17,990 bases of DNA from Prolixibacteraceae bacterium. GTDB taxonomy: Bacteria; Bacteroidota; Bacteroidia; Bacteroidales; Prolixibacteraceae. Location: the NCBI GenBank assembly GCA_017998095.1, contig JAGODU010000082.1, positions 1 through 17,990 on the forward strand, written 5' to 3'. Below, piece after piece: positions 1 through 6,302 of the stretch. The translations under genes and the position numbers were made by a program. The stretch's first letter is position 1, and each line of letters begins with the position of its first letter. The notes under the pieces were generated by a model. That model did not search any database, was not told where the DNA came from, and worked only from the letters and a program-made list of their open reading frames with translations.

Positions 1-575
1 CCCACAACCTGATAATATACACCGCTTACGCGTAAGTATTTACCAATTGGCTCTTCATCTTTTTCAAACATTTGTTCAAATACCTTTTCGCCGATTACAC
101 AGACTTTTCTTTTCTGAATAATGTCTATTTCATTCAACCATCGTCCTTTAAGTACATCGGCAGGATCTATACTGTTCCATTGCGGATAATCTCCCTTGAT
201 ATTGAAGGAGCCTGTGTTTTCTCCCCTGACAGTGTTGTTGCCTGAAAGCCAGTGCCCAAAAAGACGGGGCGATACGATATCAGCTTCAGGTATATTGTTT
301 TTTATATATTCTACATCTTCATTGTCAAAGTTCCAGAATCTTCCTCTCAGAAAACCCTTATATGGTTCCCCGGTTCTTTCTGTCCACATGAAAAATGAAT
401 TGGTGGCTACCTGCCCTACCCCATCAGTTATACCGTGCTGTAATCCGTTGCCTGCCCCGGCCATGACTATCAGCATGAAAATACCCCAGAATACTCCGAA
501 GGCAGTCAGGAAACTACGAAGTTTATTTTTCTTCAGGGCACTTATTATTTCGTTCCAACGATCTAAATCAAACAT
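1..575 (-). CDS. MacB/FtsX-type ABC transporter permease, partial (C-terminus outside window)
   Basis: This is the N-terminal 191 residues of an inner-membrane permease, read on the minus strand from an ATG at 575-573 with no stop before the window edge. The protein begins MFDLDRWNEIISALKKNKLR, followed by one hydrophobic segment (about residues 21-42). The start of a MacB-type periplasmic core follows, with the recognisable pieces WTERTGEPY and GRWLNEIDI. The FtsX-like part with the last three membrane segments is not in the window. It lies 17 nt downstream of the neighbouring permease gene and its N-terminus is strikingly similar to that gene's (MFDLDxWxEI, KKNKLR/RKNKLR, WGIFML), so the two look like products of an old tandem duplication. 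It should pair with the ATPase encoded at 1868-2593. The substrate cannot be told from the sequence; efflux or envelope export is the family role. Confidence 0.9.
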   Translation of the reverse strand, partial: MFDLDRWNEIISALKKNKLRSFLTAFGVFWGIFMLIVMAGAGNGLQHGITDGVGQVATNSFFMWTERTGEPYKGFLRGRFWNFDNEDVEYIKNNIPEADIVSPRLFGHWLSGNNTVRGENTGSFNIKGDYPQWNSIDPADVLKGRWLNEIDIIQKRKVCVIGEKVFEQMFEKDEEPIGKYLRVSGVYYQVV

Positions 576-592
576 AGCATTTACTTTAAAAA

Positions 593-1864
593 TTATTCAT
601 CATGTAACGCTACAATCGGCTTAATAGAAGCGGCCCTTTTAGCGGGAAAATAACCTGCCATGGTTCCGGCAGCAACAAGCAGAAGCATAGAACTGACAGC
701 AATCTTCAAGTCAACAGTGGGATTAAGGAACATTGTTATTTGTCCCTGATCGTTATTATTCTGGACAGCAGTTTGAGCTGCCTGTTGTACCATCACAAAA
801 TTTATCCCTTCCATTATGCTGATTCCAAGAAACATCCCTATATATCCGGCAAGAGCAGTAATCATTACCGATTCAAGAAGAATAAGTCCAATAATTGATG
901 AAGGAGTAGCACCAAGAGCTTTTCTAATTCCTATCTCCTTTGTTCTTTCTTTAACAACAATGAGCATTATATTGCTAACTCCAACAATTCCAGCAATTAA
1001 TGTGCCTATACCAATAAGCCAGACAAACATTTTAATTGCCTTGAAAATGTTCATTGTTTCAATATAATCTTCCAGAGAGTTGTATAATCCAATAGCTTTC
1101 TCGTCTTTTGGATTATATTTATGTCTCTTTGCCAGAAGATCTTTTATATTCTGTTCTATTTGCTGGCTTTCCTTTTTTGAAACATCAGTTGTTGTAAGAG
1201 CAATATTATGGATATTTTTACCTGCATTAAACAATCTCTGAGCAGTTGAAATTGGTATTAAACCTTGCCGCGTGCCTTCTCTGGCATCTTTTTCATCATA
1301 AACACCAATAACTTTAAAAGGAATATCACCAACTTTAATAAATTGGCCTAACGGATCCATCCCCTTGAATAAGGCTTTCCTGATATCTTCACCAATTACA
1401 ATTACTTTACGGTCGTTTTCCATATCTATTTCATTAAGGAAACGCCCTTGTTTTATGATGAAATTCTCAATATACATATAGTCCGGATGACAAGACTGTG
1501 TCTGAAAGGAACCGTATTCATTATTATAAGAATAAACCCTGTCACCAATCCAGTAACGGGCTGAAATCTTATCAATATTATCTAATTTCTTAATTTCATC
1601 GAGGTCGTCCATTGTGAATTGAATCCTTCTGCCTGATTTATAACCTGCATAAGGTTCGCCGGTTTCCCTGCTCCAAATCCACATTGCATTTCTGGCACTC
1701 CCCTCAAAATTGGAACCAACGCCATTGCTTAATCCGTTCCCTGAACCCAGAAGTATCATTAGCATGAAAATACCCCAGGCTACCGAGAATCCGGTTAATA
1801 TTGTACGAAGCTTATTCTTGCGTATCGTACTGAATATTTCCTGCCATTTATCAAGATCAAACAT
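593..1864 (-). CDS. MacB/FtsX-type ABC transporter permease
   Basis: This is a complete 423-residue inner-membrane permease. A first membrane segment spans about residues 21-42, followed by a periplasmic MacB_PCD-like region of about 200 residues (about 45-270). The FtsX domain has three further membrane segments near 280-304, 324-350 and 387-407. The cytoplasmic coupling motif KERTKEIGIRKALGAT (305-320), which contacts the ATPase, is intact, as is the usual end PAKRAASIKP. The length and four-segment layout are normal for MacB-type half-transporters without a fused ATPase. The start ATG lies 3 nt after the ATPase stop codon, so the genes are tightly cotranscribed. In this family the pump works by mechanotransmission with a periplasmic adaptor and an outer-membrane channel; neither is in the window. 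What it moves is unknown. Confidence 0.93.
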   Translation of the reverse strand: MFDLDKWQEIFSTIRKNKLRTILTGFSVAWGIFMLMILLGSGNGLSNGVGSNFEGSARNAMWIWSRETGEPYAGYKSGRRIQFTMDDLDEIKKLDNIDKISARYWIGDRVYSYNNEYGSFQTQSCHPDYMYIENFIIKQGRFLNEIDMENDRKVIVIGEDIRKALFKGMDPLGQFIKVGDIPFKVIGVYDEKDAREGTRQGLIPISTAQRLFNAGKNIHNIALTTTDVSKKESQQIEQNIKDLLAKRHKYNPKDEKAIGLYNSLEDYIETMNIFKAIKMFVWLIGIGTLIAGIVGVSNIMLIVVKERTKEIGIRKALGATPSSIIGLILLESVMITALAGYIGMFLGISIMEGINFVMVQQAAQTAVQNNNDQGQITMFLNPTVDLKIAVSSMLLLVAAGTMAGYFPAKRAASIKPIVALHDE

Positions 1865-1867
1865 AGC

Positions 1868-2593
1868 CTACAGTATTGCAACGTCCTTTGCGTAATTTTT
1901 CTTAAACGAAGCCAGGTCTCCGTTAACTATCATGTCACCAATGACCCCATCACTAAGCTTAACGATTTTATCAGTCATTGCAGCAATATCGTGCTCGTGA
2001 GTAACAATGATGATTGTAATACCATCTTTGTTGATACCTTTCAAAATTTCCATTACCTCGTATGAAGTATGAGTATCGAGGGCTCCGGTTGGTTCATCTG
2101 CAAGAATAACCTTTGGATTTGATATCAGGGCACGTGCAATCGCAACTCGCTGTTTTTGTCCTCCTGACAATTCATTTGGTAAATGTTCTGCCCAATCCAA
2201 AAGTCCGAATTTGTCAAGATATTCCAATGCAATTTTATTTCTTTTCTTTCGGGGAACTCCCTGATAATACAATGGCAAAGCAACATTTTCCATTGCATTT
2301 TTAAAGGATATCAGATTGAATGATTGAAATATAAAACCGAGTGTTTCATTTCGGTATTTAGCTGCGTGTTTTTCGCTCATATTTCTTATGAGCTTTCCAT
2401 CAAGTTCATAAGCTCCTGCATCATAATTATCAAGAATTCCAAGAATATTAAGCAGAGTTGATTTGCCGGAACCTGAAGATCCCATAATAGAAACAAATTC
2501 TCCTCTTTTAATATCCAGTGAAATTCCTTTTAAAACATGAAGACTGTTTGAACCAGTGTAATAAGATTTGTGTAGATCTTTAATTGTTATCAT
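1868..2593 (-). CDS. ABC transporter ATP-binding protein, MacB/LolD type
   Basis: This is a 241-residue cytoplasmic ATPase that powers the two permeases downstream. All nucleotide-binding motifs are visible: Walker [10 protein letters not shown] (38-46), Q-loop Gln90 in FIFQSFNL, signature LSGGQ (142-146) followed by [10 protein letters not shown], Walker B VILADEP (162-168), D-loop ALD (171-173) and H-loop His199 in VTHEHD. The sequence [18 protein letters not shown] is typical of the MacB/LolD branch. The length is normal for a free-standing subunit. It is the first gene of the leftward operon, and its ATG (2593-2591) faces the divergent region shared with the metal cassette. No convincing promoter consensus was seen on the minus strand upstream. 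LolD-like lipoprotein release is an alternative role, but two tandem permeases in a Bacteroidota setting fit a MacB-like exporter better. Confidence 0.95.
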   Translation of the reverse strand: MITIKDLHKSYYTGSNSLHVLKGISLDIKRGEFVSIMGSSGSGKSTLLNILGILDNYDAGAYELDGKLIRNMSEKHAAKYRNETLGFIFQSFNLISFKNAMENVALPLYYQGVPRKKRNKIALEYLDKFGLLDWAEHLPNELSGGQKQRVAIARALISNPKVILADEPTGALDTHTSYEVMEILKGINKDGITIIIVTHEHDIAAMTDKIVKLSDGVIGDMIVNGDLASFKKNYAKDVAIL

Positions 2594-2894
2594 GGCTATT
2601 TAAAATTGTCTGATTTTGAATAACTCATCAAAAGTCTGTCATTTACCCGAAATAAATTTATTTATTATAGACGAACAGATGAATTTTGTCGGTTATTATC
2701 TTTTTTTACTGATTAGTATCGATTACTTAATTTTGTTACATTTTTTAAACCCTTTTTTTGACGTAAATGGTTAATTATTTGTTACACTTTGAAAAAAATA
2801 TTAAATATCGTTTTTTAACAAAACTTTAACTGTCGCCATATTGTTTGTATTTGCAAAAACATACAATTTTGTCTTATTATAAAAAGCACTATAA
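2594..2894. other. Divergent intergenic region
   Basis: These 301 very AT-rich nt separate the leftward ABC operon from the rightward metal cassette. No gene of useful length is seen. The region holds a candidate rightward promoter at 2840-2871, two copies of TTTGTTACA (2732-2740 and 2778-2786), and at 2627-2637 the 11-mer ATCAAAAGTCT. The same 11-mer recurs at 3358-3368 between the first two cassette genes. Leftward transcription must start here too, but I could not find a matching consensus for it. Confidence 0.7.
2840..2871 (+). promoter_or_regulatory. Candidate promoter of the metal cassette
   Basis: An ATTG at 2840-2843 is followed after 20 nt by CAATTTTG (2864-2871). The Bacteroidota consensus is TTG or TTTG, 19-21 nt, TAnnTTTG; here the first base of the -7 element is C instead of T. 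Transcription would begin around 2876-2879, leaving a leader of under 20 nt before the TTG start at 2895. The match is imperfect, so this is only a candidate. Confidence 0.35.
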
Positions 2895-3335
2895 TTGAAA
2901 CCAGTTTTAAGAAATAAAATCTCTTTTTTTCTTTTATTGTTGATTTTGTTTTCAACAATAGGATTTAGTGTAGTTAACACTTTCTGTGCTGATTGTAATC
3001 ATGAACATGCAAAAATTTCCCTTATTTCTTCTGAAGATGATTATTCATGTAATTGTTGTTCTGATGCTGAAACAGAAGGACACTTTTGTCAGGCATCTGA
3101 CATAAATGGTTGCAAACTTCATCATTCAGAGAAACTTTGGGTTCAATTGAAATACGACTCTTTAGAAGTAAAAGAAAGCTTAAAGATTCTTTATTTCCCT
3201 ATTACCGAAATCATTAACGTTACAGCCTTTAAAATTATTGAGGCAGATATAATAAAAATATTCACCTCTGTAACTCCTGTTATAATTCAAACGGGCAAAA
3301 CAATCCTTAATAAAATCTGCATTCTCAGAAATTGA
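2895..3335 (+). CDS. Small secreted Cys/His-rich protein, HYC_CC_PP-like
   Basis: This is a 146-residue exported protein with a strong signal sequence (about residues 1-28, core ISFFLLLLILFSTIGFSVV). A cluster of putative metal ligands follows: Cys31, Cys34, His36, His38, then CNCC (52-55), HFC (63-65), Cys73 and His76-His77. The overall plan and the ending (P-VIIQTGKTIL-K) resemble HYC_CC_PP proteins, small Bacteroidota proteins often found beside TonB-dependent receptors. The defining HYC is FCA here and PP is reduced to TP, so it is a divergent member or a relative. The start is TTG: an in-frame TAA at 2892-2894 lies directly before it and the frame has no ATG. It is the first gene of a cassette with a TonB receptor (52 nt downstream) and an HMA protein, which suggests a periplasmic role in metal binding or sensing. 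That role is inferred. Confidence 0.75.
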   Translation: MKPVLRNKISFFLLLLILFSTIGFSVVNTFCADCNHEHAKISLISSEDDYSCNCCSDAETEGHFCQASDINGCKLHHSEKLWVQLKYDSLEVKESLKILYFPITEIINVTAFKIIEADIIKIFTSVTPVIIQTGKTILNKICILRN

Positions 3336-3340
3336 ATATC

Positions 3341-3368
3341 AGACTTTGAGTTAATTAATCAAAAGTCT
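3341..3368. repeat. Intercistronic imperfect inverted repeat
   Basis: AGACTTTGA (3341-3349) is the reverse complement of TCAAAAGTCT (3359-3368) apart from one extra A in the right arm. The arms flank G plus the palindrome TTAATTAA (3351-3358). It fills most of the 52-nt gap between the Cys/His-rich protein gene and the TonB receptor gene. No T-run follows, so it is not a good intrinsic terminator. An RNA hairpin that tunes expression of the two genes, or an operator, are both possible. Confidence 0.45.
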
Positions 3369-3387
3369 TATTTTCAATTCTATACAT

Positions 3388-5595
3388 ATGAATAAATTCA
3401 TTTATTTATTATTAATATTTTTAATGATTTCATACACTCTTTATTCTGCAGGACCATCATTATCGGGTTTTGTAAAGGAAAAAGAGAATTCAGAACTTCC
3501 AATAGTCGGAGCCAATGTTTATTGGCTTGGAACTTCTACCGGGACTACAACGGATATTAATGGTTTCTTTAAAATAGATTTTAATGAATCATTAAGTAAA
3601 AATCTGGTAGTATCATTTGTGGGTTATAACACTGATACATTAACGATTAAAAATAAATACGGAGAATTACTGGTTTTATTGGAGAAAAATCTGGAACTTG
3701 GAGAAGTAACCGTTTCTCAGCGTCAGCCCGGAACTCATTTATCCAAGCTTAATCCTATCCATACACAAAAAATTACATCATCTGAGTTAAAGAAAGCTGC
3801 ATGTTGTAATTTATCTGAAAGCTTTGAGACTAATGCTTCCGTTGACGTAGCTTATACTGATGCAGTAACCGGTGCTCAACAAATAAAGATGTTGGGATTA
3901 TCGGGCATATATGTACAAACTATCTCAGAGAACATTCCTATGATGAGAGGATTAGCTGCACCTTATGGATTGGGATATACACCCGGATCGTGGATGGAGT
4001 CGATACAAATATCGAAAGGTACTTCATCTGTAATAAACGGTTACGAAGCCATTTCCGGCCAGATAAACGTTGAATACAAAAAACCGGAAGGCAATGAGCT
4101 GCTGCACATTAATGCTTATGGAAACAATACTTTAAAGGCTGAAGCAAACCTAAACGCCTCGATACAGCTTAATGACAAATTATCATCAATGGTTTTACTT
4201 CATGCAGAAAATTTCTCCTCTGATATCGATGAAGATGCTGATGGCTTTATAGATATTCCTCATGTAAGGCAAATCAACTTTATAAACAGATGGAATCTTA
4301 AAAGCAATAATGGCGGACACAAACAAATTGGAATAAAAATTCTTAGTGAAAATCGTAAATCCGGACAAAGCGGTGCTTTTGATAATCCTTCAGCCAATCT
4401 ATACGGAATAAATATAAACACTAACAGATACGAACTCTTTGCAAAAAACGGCTTTATCTTTGACAAATCTGGCAGCAGCTTAGGGATACAGCTTTCTGGA
4501 AGCTACCATAACCAGGATGCCTTGTATGGCAACAAGGAATATTCCGGCACTCAGTACAATGCCTATCTTAATATCATTTATCAGGGACATCTTATAAACG
4601 ATATGCACAATTACAGTGTAGGAACTTCATTTTCAGGAGATATTATAAACGAAATCCTTCAAAGTAAAAAGTTCACACACAGGGAATATGTGCCGGGAGT
4701 TTTTCTACAATACGACTTTAAGTACCACGATCGCTTCAATCTACTTGCCGGAATCAGGGCAGATTACAGCAGTGTTTACGGTCTTTTTTTAACTCCAAGA
4801 TTTCATGCTAAATGGAGCCCGAATGATTGGATAACTATAAGAGGATCTGCTGGTAAAGGATACAGAACATCAGTGCCATTATCTGAAAACAGTTATCTTC
4901 TTGCAAGTTCAAGAGAAATTGAAATAGCTGACAACCTGAAACAAGAGGATGCTTTGAATTATGGAATCAGTTTAACAGGACATATTCCTGTTGGTCAAAA
5001 AAATATAGATATCACAGTCGACTATTTCAGAACTGATTTTCAAAATCAAATAATCAGGGATACTGATAAAGACCCTCACAAAGTAAGCTTTTACAATCTT
5101 GAAGGTAAATCTTTTTCCAATTCGTTTCAAACAGAATTATTTTGGGAAGTTTTCAGAGGATTTACAATCAATGCGGCATGGAGATTAAACGATGTAAAGC
5201 AAACAATCAATGGCATGCTGAGGGAAATACCATTAACCAGCAGATACAAAGGGTTGTTAAGTCTATCTTATGCTACCCGGTTAAACAAATGGCAGTTTGA
5301 TGTAACAGGTCAGTTCAACGGAGGAGGAAGAATGCCTGATCCGGATGTAACAAATGTATTATGGGATAAAGAATTTAAGCCATATAATGTTTACAATGTT
5401 CAGATTACACGAAACTATAAAAAATGGAGCATTTATGCAGGAGCAGAAAACCTTTTGAATTTCAGCATTAATAATCCTATAATAAATTCAGAAAATCCTT
5501 GGAGTGAAAATTTTGACGGATCCATGATTTGGGGACCTGTTCACGGAAGAAAAATATATGCAGGTGTAAGATATACTTTAAAGAGCTATAAATAA
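3388..5595 (+). CDS. TonB-dependent outer-membrane receptor, probable heavy-metal type
   Basis: This 735-residue outer-membrane receptor should import a ligand with energy from TonB-ExbBD. A signal peptide covers residues 1 to about 20. A carboxypeptidase-regulatory-like (CarboxypepD_reg) domain follows at about 25-100 (SGFVKEKENSELPIVGANV ... GTTTDINGFF), then the plug at about 125-235 (IKMLGLSGIYVQTISENIP, MESIQISKGTSSVINGYEAISGQINVEYKKP), and a beta-barrel to the end, finishing in GRKIYAGVRYTLKSYK. The plug begins AACCNLSESFETNASVDV with adjacent Cys139-Cys140. I recognise this motif from a subgroup of Bacteroidota receptors that sit beside HYC_CC_PP and HMA-domain proteins. The length suits a plain receptor without a SusD partner, and no SusD gene follows. 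Its neighbours, both carrying likely metal ligands, suggest a metal ion or metal complex such as copper as substrate. The class is certain; the substrate is inferred. Confidence 0.92.
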   Translation: MNKFIYLLLIFLMISYTLYSAGPSLSGFVKEKENSELPIVGANVYWLGTSTGTTTDINGFFKIDFNESLSKNLVVSFVGYNTDTLTIKNKYGELLVLLEKNLELGEVTVSQRQPGTHLSKLNPIHTQKITSSELKKAACCNLSESFETNASVDVAYTDAVTGAQQIKMLGLSGIYVQTISENIPMMRGLAAPYGLGYTPGSWMESIQISKGTSSVINGYEAISGQINVEYKKPEGNELLHINAYGNNTLKAEANLNASIQLNDKLSSMVLLHAENFSSDIDEDADGFIDIPHVRQINFINRWNLKSNNGGHKQIGIKILSENRKSGQSGAFDNPSANLYGININTNRYELFAKNGFIFDKSGSSLGIQLSGSYHNQDALYGNKEYSGTQYNAYLNIIYQGHLINDMHNYSVGTSFSGDIINEILQSKKFTHREYVPGVFLQYDFKYHDRFNLLAGIRADYSSVYGLFLTPRFHAKWSPNDWITIRGSAGKGYRTSVPLSENSYLLASSREIEIADNLKQEDALNYGISLTGHIPVGQKNIDITVDYFRTDFQNQIIRDTDKDPHKVSFYNLEGKSFSNSFQTELFWEVFRGFTINAAWRLNDVKQTINGMLREIPLTSRYKGLLSLSYATRLNKWQFDVTGQFNGGGRMPDPDVTNVLWDKEFKPYNVYNVQITRNYKKWSIYAGAENLLNFSINNPIINSENPWSENFDGSMIWGPVHGRKIYAGVRYTLKSYK

Positions 5596-5615
5596 AACAA
5601 TTAACAATAAGCATT

Positions 5616-5951
5616 ATGAAAAAAATAATCACAGTATTAACGATAGTACTTTTTGTGTTTACTTCAATATTCGTACAAGCAGCAAATAAAAAAGAAAAAA
5701 CGGTAGTATTCAAAGTCGACATGGATTGCCATGGATGCAAGGTGAAAATAGAAGATAACATTTCATACGAAAAAGGAGTAACTGACCTTAAAGTGAATCT
5801 GGATGAAAAAATGGTTAAAATAACCTTCAGAGAGGATAAAACTTCCATTGAACAGATTGTTAAGGCTTTTGCAAAAATAGGATATAAGGCAGAACCTGCA
5901 GATTCAGTAAATGCAGTTTCATCTGCCACACCTAAACATGAAAAAAAATAA
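5616..5951 (+). CDS. Exported heavy-metal-associated (HMA) domain protein
   Basis: This is a 111-residue protein with a signal peptide (MKKIITVLTIVLFVFTSIFV, likely cut after QAA at residue 23) and a single HMA fold (about 29-95). The metal-binding loop is MDCHGC, with Cys38 and Cys41 forming the CxxC pair that typically binds Cu(I), Zn or another soft metal. The betaalphabeta-betaalphabeta pattern follows, with helix KVKIEDNISYEKGV, strand DLKVNLDEKMVKITF and the closing IGYKAEP. The last 16 residues are a Ser/Lys-rich tail. It sits 20 nt after the receptor stop and so is probably cotranscribed. The natural reading is a periplasmic metal chaperone that takes the ion from the receptor, but a detoxification role or a mercury-scavenging MerP-like role is also possible. 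No P-type ATPase is next to it. Confidence 0.9.
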   Translation: MKKIITVLTIVLFVFTSIFVQAANKKEKTVVFKVDMDCHGCKVKIEDNISYEKGVTDLKVNLDEKMVKITFREDKTSIEQIVKAFAKIGYKAEPADSVNAVSSATPKHEKK

Positions 5952-5989
5952 GGTTTTTTATTGCCGGATTAATTTCAATAAATATTAGT

Positions 5990-6101
5990 CATAACCGTAC
6001 CAGATTCTTACCAGATTCTACCCAAATACCATAAGAGAAGTTAGCTTATGGTATTTGGGTAGAATCTGGTATTAATTTGGTATGAATCTGGTACGGTTAT
6101 G
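5990..6101. repeat. Long imperfect inverted repeat with 11-bp internal units
   Basis: The left arm (5990-6035, 46 nt) and right arm (6045-6101, 57 nt) are perfect reverse complements in two blocks. Positions 6009-6035 pair with 6045-6071 (27 bp), and 5990-6007 pair with 6084-6101 (18 bp). The loop is 9 nt. The only difference is T6008 against 12 nt at 6072-6083, a net gain of 11 nt. The right arm holds three contiguous 11-nt units (GAATCTGGTAT, TAATTTGGTAT, GAATCTGGTAC at 6062-6094); the left arm holds two in the opposite orientation. There is no T-run after it, so it is not a typical intrinsic terminator, and I see no flanking target duplication. It could act as a transcript 3'-end stabiliser, a factor-binding palindrome, or be a MITE-like remnant. 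Confidence 0.85.
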
Positions 6102-6210
6102 GCAGCTATTTATCTGGTTCAATTTTAAGTGTTTTTTAACCCTCATATAAGAATTTTTATTTAACTAAAATCAATCGTAAAAAAGATAATTTTTATAAAA
6201 TTTCAGATTA

Positions 6211-6220
6211 GTTGTACAAC
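6211..6220. promoter_or_regulatory. Palindrome upstream of the EF-G paralogue promoter, possible operator
   Basis: GTTGTACAAC is a perfect 10-bp palindrome ending 2 nt before the -33 TTG (6223-6225) of the promoter for the gene at 6303. The position suits binding by a dimeric regulator just upstream of RNA polymerase. In Bacteroides the homologous EF-G2 gene is known to be activated under carbon limitation by the CRP-like regulator Cur. Whether this palindrome is such a site here is a guess. Confidence 0.35.
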
Positions 6221-6222
6221 AC

Positions 6223-6252
6223 TTGATTGTTATTAAAATATTATTATTTTTG
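6223..6252 (+). promoter_or_regulatory. Bacteroidota-type promoter of the EF-G paralogue gene
   Basis: TTG (6223-6225), a 19-nt spacer and TATTTTTG (6245-6252) match the primary-sigma consensus of Bacteroidota (TTG, 19-21 nt, TAnnTTTG) at every defined base. Transcription would start near 6257-6260 and give an A-rich leader of about 45 nt before the ATG at 6303, with no Shine-Dalgarno sequence, as is usual in this phylum. Confidence 0.7.
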
Positions 6253-6302
6253 GAGTTCTCATTAAAAAATGACGAATAAAAACAACTATTTAAATACAAC
6301 TT

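Noticed and set aside
2732..2786. Two direct copies of TTTGTTACA 46 nt apart in the divergent region
   Set aside because: A 9-mer repeated within 300 nt of AT-rich DNA is close to chance expectation, and the copies do not flank a convincing promoter.
5477..5929. A 150-codon minus-strand frame overlapping the end of the TonB receptor gene and the HMA gene
   Set aside because: It is fully opposed by two well-supported genes with recognisable domains and signal peptides, and its translation resembles no family I know.
5990..6101. Short repeat units in the inverted repeat as a possible CRISPR array
   Set aside because: The units are 11 nt, contiguous, without spacers, and arranged as two inverted arms; no cas gene is present.
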